From positions 362,501 through 426,500 of the forward strand of contig NC_020911.1 in the NCBI RefSeq assembly GCF_000155675.2: a DNA stretch of 64,000 nt, read 5' to 3'. This DNA comes from Octadecabacter antarcticus 307 (GTDB lineage: Bacteria > Pseudomonadota > Alphaproteobacteria > Rhodobacterales > Rhodobacteraceae). The position numbers were made by a program, and so were the translations under genes. The notes under the pieces were generated by a model. It had not been told where the DNA came from, ran no database searches, and was given only the letters and a program-made list of their open reading frames with translations. Of this stretch, positions 53,965 through 62,835 are shown one piece after another; position 1 is the stretch's first letter; the number at the start of each line of letters is the position of its first letter.

Positions 53965-54455
53965 ATTCGGTCTCCAAATGCTTCTAGCACGGCCGCGTAA
54001 ACGTCGCGCTTAAATGGGACGATGCTCAACAGCAGATCCTTGGGAGAAATCCAAGTCCACTCGGAAAATTCTTGGTGCGGCTGTACAATATTGATCTGGT
54101 CATCGCTGCCTGTGAACCGCATCAGCACCCATTTCTGTTCCTGACCGCGATAGCGACCTTTCCAGATTTTGTGCACGATATTATGGGGCAAATCATAGGG
54201 CAGCCAACCGTCCGTTTCCGCCTCGATCACCACCAGATCAGGCGTGATTCCGGTTTCTTCGCCCAATTCGCGCAAGGCAGCCGTGGTCACGTCTTCGCCC
54301 GGATCAATGCCACCTTGCGGCATTTGCCACGCGTCTTGGTCGCGATCCACGCGCTGGCCGACAAACACATGTCCATTGGCGTTCACAACCATCAGCCCGA
54401 CGCAGGGGCGATAGGGCAGTTTCGCAATCTGTTCAGCGGTTAATGCTTTGGCCAT
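53961..54455 (-). CDS. rppH: RNA pyrophosphohydrolase
   Basis: 164 aa Nudix enzyme. '[43 protein letters not shown]' precedes the complete Nudix box ([23 protein letters not shown]). It removes pyrophosphate from 5'-triphosphate mRNA to start decay. The start at MAKALTAEQ (54455) is chosen; upstream codons run through a hairpin. Overlaps the next gene by ATGA. Confidence 0.95.
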   Translation of the reverse strand: MAKALTAEQIAKLPYRPCVGLMVVNANGHVFVGQRVDRDQDAWQMPQGGIDPGEDVTTAALRELGEETGITPDLVVIEAETDGWLPYDLPHNIVHKIWKGRYRGQEQKWVLMRFTGSDDQINIVQPHQEFSEWTWISPKDLLLSIVPFKRDVYAAVLEAFGDRI

Positions 54456-54477
54456 CAGGTGATCCTTCAAATGAATA

Positions 54478-54503
54478 CGCCGCCGAGTGTAACCTCGGCG
54501 GCG
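54478..54503 (-). terminator. Hairpin between ctpA and rppH
   Basis: A perfect 10-bp GC-rich stem (cgccgccgag with ctcggcggcg) and a 6-base loop, 22 bases after the ctpA stop, followed on the minus strand by 'tattcattt'. May terminate or attenuate ctpA transcripts before rppH. Confidence 0.65.
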
Positions 54504-54525
54504 CAGCATCCCCTCACGGGAAATA

Positions 54526-55869
54526 CTAGTTGTCGTCGTTGGCACCAAGAACTTGCAAACCTTTGAGTATATCAATGGCATAGGCCATCTGATAATCCTC
54601 CACCCGCAGGGCGGCAGCATCTTCGGCGCGCATCCTGTCGGCTTGAATTTGCTCAATCTCGTCGTCAGTCAGGCTGTCGTTTTCCAACGCACCGCGCAGG
54701 TCCGCCTCGGACCGGGAAAACACTGCATCTTCTTCTTCCACCACCTCGGCATTAGGATCACGACGCGGCTGTTCAACGATGATGTCAGGCGAGATGCCCA
54801 GCGATTGAATGGATCGACCCGACGGGGTGTAATACCGTGCCGTTGTCAGACGCATCGCACTGTCACCGCGCAGCGGCATGACTGTTTGTACAGATCCTTT
54901 GCCGAACGAATTTGTGCCAATGACGACTGCACGATGGTGATCTTGCAGCGCACCGGCCACGATTTCTGACGCGGATGCAGACCCGCCGTTGATCAACACG
55001 ACAATTGGCAAACCCTCGGCCAGATCACCCTCACGGGCATTCCAGCGTTGACCATCGTCGGGGTCGCGGCCACGGGTCGATGTGATTTCACCAGCGTCCA
55101 GAAACGCATCAGACACGGCAATCGCTTGGTTCAACAGACCACCGGGGTTGTTGCGCAGATCAATGACGAACCCGTTGACGTTTTCGATGCCGCCAGCTTC
55201 GGTCACTTGTTCGGCCAGTTGTTCTTCGAGGCTTGGATAGGTCTGGTCGCTGAATGTTACAACGCGCAGCACAACCGTCTCGCCCTCAACACGACTGCGC
55301 ACAGCGGTCAATGTGATGGTGTCTCGGATGATGGACACATCGAACGGCTGATTCACACCTTCGCGTACCACGGTGATGATAATTTCGGACCCGACAGGGC
55401 CGCGCATCAATTTAACAGCTTCGTCCAGCGTCAAACCCAGCAGGTTTTCACCGTCCACTCTGGTGATAAAATCACCCGATTCCATGCCGGCTTCGGCGGC
55501 GGGCGTGCCATCAATCGGCGACACGACCTTTACGAACCCTTCTTCTTGCGTGACCTCAATGCCCAGTCCGCCAAATTCACCACGTGTCGTTTCACGCATT
55601 TCGGCGGCATCTTCGGGCGACAGATAGCTGGAATGCGGATCAAGTGAGGTCAACATACCGTCAATCGCCGCCTCAATAAGGGCCGCTTCGTCCACGTCTT
55701 CGACATATTGCGCACGGATGCGTTCAAAGATATCGCCAAACAAATCAAGCTGTTCATAAACGCTTGCGTTATTGTTGGCTTCCTGCGCAATCAGCGGACC
55801 CGCGATCTGCGTAGTCACGATCGCACCCAGCAGAATTCCGCCCGTGGCGGCCATTGCAAATTTGTTCAT
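54526..55869 (-). CDS. ctpA: C-terminal processing protease (S41)
   Basis: 447 aa. Signal anchor [29 protein letters not shown], then a PDZ domain ('[52 protein letters not shown]'). The protease domain has the Ser in '[18 protein letters not shown]' and the Lys in '[16 protein letters not shown]'. Periplasmic tail-specific protease, commonly downstream of an EnvC-like gene in alphaproteobacteria, as here. Confidence 0.96.
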   Translation of the reverse strand: MNKFAMAATGGILLGAIVTTQIAGPLIAQEANNNASVYEQLDLFGDIFERIRAQYVEDVDEAALIEAAIDGMLTSLDPHSSYLSPEDAAEMRETTRGEFGGLGIEVTQEEGFVKVVSPIDGTPAAEAGMESGDFITRVDGENLLGLTLDEAVKLMRGPVGSEIIITVVREGVNQPFDVSIIRDTITLTAVRSRVEGETVVLRVVTFSDQTYPSLEEQLAEQVTEAGGIENVNGFVIDLRNNPGGLLNQAIAVSDAFLDAGEITSTRGRDPDDGQRWNAREGDLAEGLPIVVLINGGSASASEIVAGALQDHHRAVVIGTNSFGKGSVQTVMPLRGDSAMRLTTARYYTPSGRSIQSLGISPDIIVEQPRRDPNAEVVEEEDAVFSRSEADLRGALENDSLTDDEIEQIQADRMRAEDAAALRVEDYQMAYAIDILKGLQVLGANDDN

Positions 55870-55915
55870 CTAATTATTCCCATTATCACGTTTTTGCCTA
55901 CACGACGTACGTTAC

Positions 55916-57016
55916 CTAAAACGCAAACCAATCCGTGGGGTTCACGACACCTTGCCTGTCTCTGACTTCAAGATAAAGCGTTTGCGTGCGTTGTCCGGCA
56001 GAACCTTGCGCGCTTTCGTTCAAAATCGCTTGAGCGTCCACGATGACGCCCCCCATCAGACCGATTGGCGTGCCGTCTGGCACGATCTGCCCGGCCTCGC
56101 CAAATGACTCAGCCAGCCCTGCGATCACCCAAAGTGTGCCGGCGGCGGGTTCTAGAATAACCACAGTGCCGTAATTTAGCAGCGGTCCCGCATAGCGGAT
56201 GGTGGCCGACACTGGCGTTAAAACCAGCGCGCGGGGCCGTGTCGCGATCAAAACACCGGGGCGTGTGACACCTGCAGCATCGGCCTCGTTGAACTGTCGG
56301 ATCACTTGGCCCACGACAGGCAGTGGAATAGCGCCCTTGACGGTTCTGGCGTCTGGCCCGCCACCGGCCTGTGTTTGTGCCAGCCCCATCGCGAACGCGT
56401 CTAAAGTCTGCGCACTCGCCAGCAGAACTGCCATTTGGACAGGATCCGCCAAAAACCGCTGCGGCAGGTCGGTGCGATCCGAAATTGCCGCACTCAATGC
56501 TGACCGCGCGGTTTGAACACCGTCTAATCCGGCCCGAAGAACAGTCAGGGCATCGGTTTGCAAACCGCGCAGAACCGCCACTTCTTCAATCTGTTCTCGC
56601 AGCGCAGTCACCTCATCTTGCAACGCAGGCGTTACATCCGCCAACATCATTCCCGACCGCGCCGTGCCCATCGGCCCCGACGGGTGCAAAAACAGGATCG
56701 GCGCAGGGGCCCGCCCAATGGTCTGCAAGACGCCTAACAGCCGCGCCACCTCATCGGATCGCGCCGCCAAATCAGTCTCTAATGTGCGTTGTCGGATCGC
56801 AACGCGGCGTAACCCATCGCGCAACGCCGCGAGGCCCGCCTCGTATGCCTGTACCGTTTCGGTCAATGCCGCGACACGATCAGACCGCCCCTGCGCCGCC
56901 CGCAAAGCTGCCTGCGCTTCCTGCAGCTGCGCCGACGCTGCGCGCGCCGCCTCTGCCGGAGTCTGCGCGCTAAGCGGTGCCGCCAGCAGCGCACATATGA
57001 GGGTTAGAACCTTCAC
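55916..57016 (-). CDS. EnvC-like murein hydrolase activator (degenerate M23)
   Basis: 366 aa. Signal peptide MKVLTLICALLAAPLSAQ, a long coiled coil (residues 20-180, rich in A, R, Q and L), then a LytM/M23-like domain. The peptidase histidines are gone: the usual HLHFE-type motif reads 'TLYLEVRD', and the preceding strand is 'GTVVILEPAAGTLWVIAGL'. It therefore probably activates amidases rather than cutting murein. It starts with GTG, overlapping the gpmI stop (GTGA), and precedes ctpA by 46 bp. Confidence 0.9.
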   Translation of the reverse strand: MKVLTLICALLAAPLSAQTPAEAARAASAQLQEAQAALRAAQGRSDRVAALTETVQAYEAGLAALRDGLRRVAIRQRTLETDLAARSDEVARLLGVLQTIGRAPAPILFLHPSGPMGTARSGMMLADVTPALQDEVTALREQIEEVAVLRGLQTDALTVLRAGLDGVQTARSALSAAISDRTDLPQRFLADPVQMAVLLASAQTLDAFAMGLAQTQAGGGPDARTVKGAIPLPVVGQVIRQFNEADAAGVTRPGVLIATRPRALVLTPVSATIRYAGPLLNYGTVVILEPAAGTLWVIAGLAESFGEAGQIVPDGTPIGLMGGVIVDAQAILNESAQGSAGQRTQTLYLEVRDRQGVVNPTDWFAF

Positions 57017-58524
57017 TCGATCAGACTTTCGCCCGTCATCTCGGGCGGCAAATCCTGCCCCATCAACCCTAACAAAGTCGGCGCCAAATCCGCCAGCCGC
57101 CCGTTATGTAGTCGCGCAGCCTTGGGTCCACCAACCAGCGCCACAGGCACCGGATTGGTCGTATGCGCTGTGTGCGGCCCACCTTTTTCCAGATCAATCA
57201 TCGTCTCGCAATTCCCATGATCGGCGGTGACAATCATCGCACCACCCGCCGCCGCAAGTGCTGCCAACACCCGACCCAACCCTGCATCCACCGCTTCACA
57301 GGCTTTCACTGCCGCCGCGATATCGCCGGTATGCCCGACCATGTCGGGATTGGCGTAGTTGCAGATGATCAAATCATACCGCTCCGTAATTGCCCCAACG
57401 AACGCATCCGTCACTTCGGCCGCCGACATCTCTGGTTGCAAATCATAGGTCGCGACTTTCGGTGATGGCGCCATATAGCGATCCTCGCCAACCTCGGGCA
57501 TCTCAATCCCGCCGTTCAAAAAGAACGTCACATGGGGGTATTTTTCGGTCTCTGCGACACGAAACTGGCGCAAACCTTTGGCCGCAACCCATGCGCCCAG
57601 CGTGTTGGTGATCTTTTGCTTGGGGTAACATGTGGTCATATAGTCGTCATGCTGACCGGAATAATTAACCAGTCCTAACATATGCAGCGCTGGTCGACCC
57701 GACACGTCAAACCTGTCAAAAGCGGGATCACCCATCGCCGCCAAAATTTCACGGGCGCGATCGGCACGGAAGTTCAAACAAAACACCCCGTCACCGTCGG
57801 CCATTCCCGCATAGTCACCCAGTACCGTGGCAGGCACAAACTCATCCGTTACATCGCCGCCATAGGCCGCGTCGATCACACTGGCAGCGTCGCCCCCGTT
57901 CAAACCAACGCCTTGAACCATCGCGCGGTAGGCTGTTTCAACCCGCTCCCATCGATTGTCGCGATCCATCGCGTAGTAGCGCCCACAAATGGTCCCAATC
58001 GTCACGCCCTCCGGCATCCCATCAATCAAATCGCGCATAAAACCTGCACCGGATTTCGGCGCAACGTCGCGCCCGTCGGTAATGGCATGCATAACCACGG
58101 CAACGCCGCGATCCGTCAGTGTCTTTAGCGCCGCCTGAATATGCACGATATGGCCGTGTACCCCGCCATCACTGACCAGACCCAAAATATGCGCGGTGCC
58201 ACCGGTTGCTTTCAACTGCTTGGCCCATGCCGCCAGCGCCGCATTGTCAAAAAATGACCTGTCCTCAATCGCCAGATCAATCGCGCCCAAATCCATTGCC
58301 ACCACGCGTCCTGCGCCGATGTTGGTATGTCCGACTTCTGAATTGCCCATCTGTCCTCGCGGCAACCCCACGTCCGGCCCATGTGTGATCAGTTCGGCCA
58401 CAGGGCCCGCCATGATACGATCATAATTCGGAGTATGGGCCAAAGCAGGCGCATTGCCCGCGACCTCGGCACGTTTGCCCCATCCATCCAGAATACAAAG
58501 AACGACAGGTTTCGGAATGGTCAT
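57013..58524 (-). CDS. gpmI: 2,3-bisphosphoglycerate-independent phosphoglycerate mutase
   Basis: 503 aa. 'VVLCILDGWGKR' has the first metal site, 'GQMGNSEVGHTNIGAGRVV' the catalytic Ser, 'ICGRYYAMDRDNRWERVETAYRAMV' the inserted transferase domain, and 'NYANPDMVGHTGDIAAAVKACEAVD' and 'VTADHGNCETM' the second metal site. Glycolysis/gluconeogenesis. The start is MTIPKPV at 58524, with 'ggagagacaaac' before it. Confidence 0.97.
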   Translation of the reverse strand: MTIPKPVVLCILDGWGKRAEVAGNAPALAHTPNYDRIMAGPVAELITHGPDVGLPRGQMGNSEVGHTNIGAGRVVAMDLGAIDLAIEDRSFFDNAALAAWAKQLKATGGTAHILGLVSDGGVHGHIVHIQAALKTLTDRGVAVVMHAITDGRDVAPKSGAGFMRDLIDGMPEGVTIGTICGRYYAMDRDNRWERVETAYRAMVQGVGLNGGDAASVIDAAYGGDVTDEFVPATVLGDYAGMADGDGVFCLNFRADRAREILAAMGDPAFDRFDVSGRPALHMLGLVNYSGQHDDYMTTCYPKQKITNTLGAWVAAKGLRQFRVAETEKYPHVTFFLNGGIEMPEVGEDRYMAPSPKVATYDLQPEMSAAEVTDAFVGAITERYDLIICNYANPDMVGHTGDIAAAVKACEAVDAGLGRVLAALAAAGGAMIVTADHGNCETMIDLEKGGPHTAHTTNPVPVALVGGPKAARLHNGRLADLAPTLLGLMGQDLPPEMTGESLIE

Positions 58525-58592
58525 GTTTGTCTCTCCAAAGGTTGCCACCTTCTAGCGGACCCACCTTCATCTTGGCAAATACAACTCAAATC

Positions 58593-59063
58593 CTAAGCGC
58601 GGTGATAGGGCGCGCCAGCCAGAATGCTGGCCGAACGGTACAACTGCTCTGCCAGCATCACCCGCACCAACATATGTGGCCAGACCATTTTACCAAAACT
58701 CAAAGACGCCGCACATTTGGCCCGCAGACTTGGGTCAATCCCGTCCGCACCGCCAATAATAAATGCTAGGTCGCTGCGTCCGTCGTCGCGAAACCGCGCC
58801 AGATCATTGGCAAATTCAGGCGACGACCTAATCTTTCCACGCTCGTCCAGCGCGATCACAGCCGCGCCGCTGGGCAATGCCTTTTCCAGCAACACGGCCT
58901 CAGCCGCCATGCCGCCGCCTTTGCGGTCCTCAACTTCGCGTACGTCGATAGGGCCGAGGCCAAGGGCCCGACCCGTCCGGTCAAATCGCAAAAGGTAGTC
59001 GTCAATCAGAACGCGTTCGGGGCCAGCCCGCAGGCGGCCCACGACGCACAACGTTAGGCGCAA
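58593..59063 (-). CDS. rlmH: 23S rRNA pseudouridine-1915 N3-methyltransferase RlmH
   Basis: 156 aa SPOUT methyltransferase. 'VVGRLRAGPERVLIDDYLLRF', 'IALDERGKIRSSPEFANDL', 'LAFIIGGADGID' and 'SFGKMVWPHMLVRVMLAEQLYRSASILAGAPYHRA' are diagnostic. No ATG fits: the frame upstream has none before the rsfS coding region, so I place the start at TTG 59063, which gives the family's usual length. It follows rsfS by 13 bp. Confidence 0.93.
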   Translation of the reverse strand: MRLTLCVVGRLRAGPERVLIDDYLLRFDRTGRALGLGPIDVREVEDRKGGGMAAEAVLLEKALPSGAAVIALDERGKIRSSPEFANDLARFRDDGRSDLAFIIGGADGIDPSLRAKCAASLSFGKMVWPHMLVRVMLAEQLYRSASILAGAPYHRA

Positions 59064-59076
59064 AACGTCATACGCA

Positions 59077-59466
59077 TTACGTTGTTCTTTTGGCGGCCTC
59101 TGCGGCGTTGTGTTCTGCCGTGGCTTCGCCTGGGTTCTGCCACATCTTTTCGAGCTGATAGAACTCGCGCACTTCAGGGCGGAAGACATGCACAATGACG
59201 TCGCCTGTGTCGATCAAGACCCAGTCACCCGTGGCACGGCCTTCGACTTTGCACAAAATCCCAAAGGATTTTTTCAGACGGTCGGTCAGCTTTTCAGCCA
59301 TCGCCGACACCTGCCGCGAAGACCGACCGGACGCGATGACCATGTAGTCACCCATCTCCGATTTGCCGTGCAGATTGATTTGCACCACATCTTCGCCCTT
59401 GTCGTCGTCCAAAGATTTAAGAACAGCGGCCAGCGTGGTGTCAGAATTTGGGGCTTGCACGCTCAT
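59077..59466 (-). CDS. rsfS: Ribosomal silencing factor RsfS
   Basis: 129 aa from MSVQAPNSD. 'LAAVLKSLDDDKGEDVVQINLHGKSEMGDYMVIASGRSSRQVSAMAEKLTDRLKK' and 'GDWVLIDTGDVIVHVFRPEVREFYQLEKMW' define the family. Binds L14 and blocks subunit joining in starvation. The open frame reaches 59565 but the added 33 residues are not conserved-looking. rsfS-rlmH-gpmI-envC-ctpA order is typical for the group. Confidence 0.95.
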   Translation of the reverse strand: MSVQAPNSDTTLAAVLKSLDDDKGEDVVQINLHGKSEMGDYMVIASGRSSRQVSAMAEKLTDRLKKSFGILCKVEGRATGDWVLIDTGDVIVHVFRPEVREFYQLEKMWQNPGEATAEHNAAEAAKRTT

Positions 59467-59756
59467 TGCGTGGATCCCTGTGTTGGCAGGGGTGCCTGCC
59501 GATGAAGTAAGAGACAGATCATTGTCCTCCTGAGAATCCGCCGTCAAAACCCCGGCGCTAGGCATCTTCTAACTTAACAAGCGATGCATGGCTTTTCAAT
59601 GATCAGAAATCCGATCCGCTGCGCTGCGGCAATTCTGCCAGTTTCCCGACGAAATCAGTCGCATCGCGAACGCTAAACAGTAATGTCTGCTGCGGATATG
59701 ACGCAAAGAAATTTCATGATCCCAAGTCTGGCCCCCTGCATAAGAGCCGCAAAACC

Positions 59757-59840
59757 GTTCAACAACGGCCTCGATTTTGAACGGGGTTTTGATGGCGTCA
59801 ATCGCAGCAGTCAGCGTTCGTGCCAAAAAGGCGGGTTTTT
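59757..59840. repeat. Dispersed intergenic repeat, copy C
   Basis: Blocks 'ttttgaacggggtttt', 'ggcgtcaatcg', 'cgtgccaaaa' and 'gggtttttgg' occur in the same order as in copies A (5663) and B (18328). It lies in the gene-free gap 59567-59909. Confidence 0.5.
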
Positions 59841-59909
59841 GGAAGAGGCAGATTTTTTTGCAGGCCGCTCAATGAGGCCTGCAATTCTTGTTTACAATCG
59901 AAGCAAGTT

Positions 59910-60962
59910 TCAGAAGGTCGTCCAGAGCTGAAACAGCAACCCGCTCGCAAACGACCCTGTTAGCGCAAGTCCGAGGTACAGGAAAAACACCTGCCGCTTG
60001 ACCAATGCCCAAACGGCGATGGCAGCAGGCAACGAACTGACCCCGCCTGCAACCAAAAACGCCATACCTGCACCGGGTGCCATACCCTGCTCCATCAGCC
60101 CGCCAACCAGCGGCAGCGCGGCGTAACCGTTCAGATAGGCGGGCACACCCACAAGCGTTGCTATACCAATCGGTGCGATCCCAGTGCCGCCAAGTGTGCG
60201 GGCAACCAGATCAGCGGGCAACCACGCCAGCATCAAACTTTCCAGAATGAACGCCAGTGTCAGCCACTTTGCGAGAAACAATGTGGTCTTGATCCCTTCA
60301 CGCCAGAACTTAGCAACTCGCGCATCGTCGCTCCAGAACTTCCAAACAACCGGCTGCTCTGTGCGCACCTTGGCTCCCCCACATCCGCCATTGCCAACGC
60401 CTTCACTCAATGGATCGGTCAGTCCGCCCGCACGCGTTACCATATGAACGACAAACCCGCCGAAGACACCCAAGCAGAGCGCTGTGATCGTTTTAGCGAC
60501 TGCAAATTCAAAACCAAGCGTGCCGGTGGTCAACAAAAACATTGATGGATCCATCACAGGGGATGCCAGCCAGAATGCCATGACTGCTGACAGAGGCACG
60601 CCCATAACCAACAGAGCTGCGATCAGGGGAATCACGCCACAGGAACAAAAGGGTGAGAGGCCACCAGCAGCAGCAGCGATCAGGATCATAACCGCCGGTG
60701 ATCCGGTAAAGGCGCGGGCAATCAAACCATCCGCACCAGTGGCTCCAGCATAAGCAGCAATCCCCACGGACAGAGCAAGAAACGGGGCGACATTCAGCAA
60801 ATTCTGGAGGGCAAAACTTACGGTTGTGAAACCCAGTGTAGGTGAGAGAGCAAAGAGCGCCAAAAGCAGCGATGCGGTGAATAGCCAGACTTTTTCCTTC
60901 GTCCAGAGCTGATGAGCAAAGTCTGTAGTCCGAGAGCGGACATTGAGAGAAGTTTCAATCAT
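59910..60962 (-). CDS. Permease of the SO_0444/ArsP-like family
   Basis: 350 aa from MIETSLNV, about eight to ten membrane helices. 'GLSPFCSCGVIPLIAALLVMGVPLSAVMAFWLASPVMDPSMFLLT' is the CSCG signature of DUF318-type permeases, some of which export organoarsenicals or other thiol-reactive metalloids. A Cys pair also lies in 'GNGGCGGAKV'. It follows an ArsR repressor, so metal or metalloid efflux is likely; the ion is not known. A start at 61013 would include operator DNA. Confidence 0.88.
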   Translation of the reverse strand: MIETSLNVRSRTTDFAHQLWTKEKVWLFTASLLLALFALSPTLGFTTVSFALQNLLNVAPFLALSVGIAAYAGATGADGLIARAFTGSPAVMILIAAAAGGLSPFCSCGVIPLIAALLVMGVPLSAVMAFWLASPVMDPSMFLLTTGTLGFEFAVAKTITALCLGVFGGFVVHMVTRAGGLTDPLSEGVGNGGCGGAKVRTEQPVVWKFWSDDARVAKFWREGIKTTLFLAKWLTLAFILESLMLAWLPADLVARTLGGTGIAPIGIATLVGVPAYLNGYAALPLVGGLMEQGMAPGAGMAFLVAGGVSSLPAAIAVWALVKRQVFFLYLGLALTGSFASGLLFQLWTTF

Positions 60963-60964
60963 AT

Positions 60965-60984
60965 CTATATCCTTAAATATATAG
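60965..60984. promoter_or_regulatory. Palindrome at permease start, probable ArsR operator
   Basis: ctatat-8 bp-atatag, followed by 'ttt', directly before the permease ATG. The word atatagttt is shared with the palindrome over the arsR start (61330-61349). Confidence 0.5.
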
Positions 60985-61016
60985 TTTCTTTTGAGCAAGA
61001 AAGAAAACGCCACCGA

Positions 61017-61331
61017 TTACGCAGCGTCCTCCTGTGTGAGCCTTACCCCCGCGCAGCATTCCGCTGTCAGGAAGGACACGGTTTGATGCATCGCATCAAA
61101 ATCTACGCGGTTGATAATCTGACGGCCCTGCCGCTCTTGGGTGACAAGTCCGGCATCAACCAAGGTCCCGAGATGATACGCGAGCGTAGAGGCAGCCATA
61201 CCCAGATGTTGGCCGACCTCACCGATATTCAGGCCATCATTTCCGGCCCGCACCAACAACCTAAAGATAGTCAGGCGGGTGTCGTGACCGAGTGCGGCGA
61301 GCGAAAGGGCAACGGAGGCATGTTTCATCAT
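61017..61331 (-). CDS. ArsR/SmtB-family repressor
   Basis: 104 aa winged HTH. 'ALGHDTRLTIFRLLVRAGNDGLNIGEVGQHLGMAASTLAYHLGTLVDAGLVTQERQGRQIINRV'. The only cysteines are adjacent near the C-terminus ('LTAECCAGVRL'), a plausible metal or metalloid site as in C-terminal-sensing ArsR proteins. 54 bp upstream of the permease start, so probably one operon. The start codon overlaps a palindrome (61330-61349), which suggests autorepression and perhaps a leaderless message. Confidence 0.92.
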   Translation of the reverse strand: MMKHASVALSLAALGHDTRLTIFRLLVRAGNDGLNIGEVGQHLGMAASTLAYHLGTLVDAGLVTQERQGRQIINRVDFDAMHQTVSFLTAECCAGVRLTQEDAA

Positions 61332-61349
61332 AGCTTATAATTAAACTAT
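61330..61349. promoter_or_regulatory. Palindrome over arsR start, probable operator
   Basis: atagcttataattaaactat: arms ATAG-x-TTA and TAA-x-CTAT match with one mismatch each side of an AT core. It covers the first base of the arsR ATG and the -10-like AT-rich DNA. Confidence 0.5.
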
Positions 61350-61399
61350 ATTTGCAGTTTTGTCAAGATACCTACCGCGTCGTTCGCAGGTCTCCAAAA

Positions 61400-62700
61400 A
61401 GGACATGGTGTGATTGCGGCGGCCGCTCTGCGGTGGCGAACGAGGTCCTGCTATACTGGCCTCATGGAAACAAGCCGTGAGGAGAACGACCATGACATAT
61501 TATGCAGGATTAGACGTTTCGCTCAAAGAAATTTCGATCTGTATTATCGATGATGACGGGGCGATTGTGGCACAAGGCACCGCGCCAGCTGATCCCGAAG
61601 GGGTGGCAGGTTGGTTTAAGAACCGATCTCTGGCTCCAAAACGGATTGTGCATGAAAGCGGACAGCTTTCGATCTGGCTACAACGCGGGATGGTGCAATT
61701 GGGCTTACCAGCAATCTGCATCGATGCCCGCAAGGCCCATAAGAGTTTGTCTGCACGGTTGAATAAGTCGGACAGCGCTGATGCAGAAGGCCTCGCGCAA
61801 CTCGCACGGATGAACTGGTTCACTCCGGTTCACATTCGCAGTGAAGAGTCGGATCTATTGCGGGTGTTAGTCGGAGGACGAGAGCGTATGATCCGACTGC
61901 GCAAGGATCTGGAAGGCCACATCCGAGGCGTTCTGAAGGCCTTTGGTATCCGAATGACTGGGATAGGTCAGGCGCAGCAAAGGCAAGGATTTCGCGATCA
62001 ACTGGCCGCCGCTGGAGAAACCGATCCCGTGCTGCGCACCATCGCAGACGGGTTCATCGCCGCCCACATCACGCTGTGCAAGGCGACCGCTGACTTTGAT
62101 GCCGCATTGAGGGCGAAGTCCAAAAGTAATCCCATCGCGCGTCGCCTCATGACCATTCCCGGAGTTGGCCCAATTGTATCACTCAGTTTTGCAGCACTCG
62201 TCGACGATCCCAATCGGTTCAGTAAAACCTCAGACGTGGGTGCGTTTCTCGGTTTGACGCCGAGGCGGCACCAATCGAGTGAAATGGATTGGTCGGGCCG
62301 TGTCTCAAAGTGCGGAGATGCAGCGATGCGGGGGCTACTGTTTGAAGCGGCGTCCTGTGTCATTAGACAGGTGAAGCGCTTCTCAGCGTTGAAGTCCTGG
62401 GCCGTCCGACTGGCTGGGCGGCGAGGCTTCCGCAAAGCCGCTGTTGCCACCGCGCGCAAGATTGCAGTGTTGATGCTGACGCTCTGGAAATCAGGAACCG
62501 ACTATCAATGGACACAAGAGGCCACTGCCTGAACTGAATTCTTGCCGGACGGGCGGGAAGCGAAGTCCCGACGGGACGGAGGTTGATCGATCTCGTAAAA
62601 ACGGTTGGGACGGAGCAACTGCCACGTAACCCGCAAACGACATTGGAGACGATCCACCACCGAAAACCATCATGAGGCGCAATGCGCGACCTCGGAGAGA
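61400..62700. mobile_element. IS110-family element (second, different from the first)
   Basis: An intact IS110-type transposase with noncoding flanks. The 3' flank (62533-62700) contains GC-rich palindromic sequence (gggaagcgaagtccc near 62550) that could belong to a guide RNA. Ends are approximate because the family lacks clear repeats and target duplications. It lies between the arsR promoter and the 3' end of a MscS-type gene. Confidence 0.65.
61492..62532 (+). CDS. IS110-family transposase
   Basis: 346 aa, intact. The N-terminal DEDD RuvC-like domain has 'YYAGLDVSLKEISICIID', 'IVHESGQLSIWLQRGM' and 'ARLNKSDSADAEGLAQLARMNWF'. The C-terminal domain has 'RRLMTIPGVGPIVSLSFAALVDDPNRFSKTSDVGAFLGLTPRRHQS' and the conserved Ser region 'GRVSKCGDAAMRGLLFEAA'. 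GAGGAGAACGACC precedes the ATG at 61492. Related to, but clearly distinct from, the transposase at 13431. Confidence 0.94.
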   Translation: MTYYAGLDVSLKEISICIIDDDGAIVAQGTAPADPEGVAGWFKNRSLAPKRIVHESGQLSIWLQRGMVQLGLPAICIDARKAHKSLSARLNKSDSADAEGLAQLARMNWFTPVHIRSEESDLLRVLVGGRERMIRLRKDLEGHIRGVLKAFGIRMTGIGQAQQRQGFRDQLAAAGETDPVLRTIADGFIAAHITLCKATADFDAALRAKSKSNPIARRLMTIPGVGPIVSLSFAALVDDPNRFSKTSDVGAFLGLTPRRHQSSEMDWSGRVSKCGDAAMRGLLFEAASCVIRQVKRFSALKSWAVRLAGRRGFRKAAVATARKIAVLMLTLWKSGTDYQWTQEATA

Positions 62701-62835
62701 ACCATGACCCCGAACGGACAGATCGCTAACCCGCTTGACAAGGCCGCAAACAGAGAACCGTTTTTGGCAAACCTTAATTACCGTGCATCAAATGCCGACC
62801 CTATCCGCAACCCAGACCATCACCATCGCAACCGC

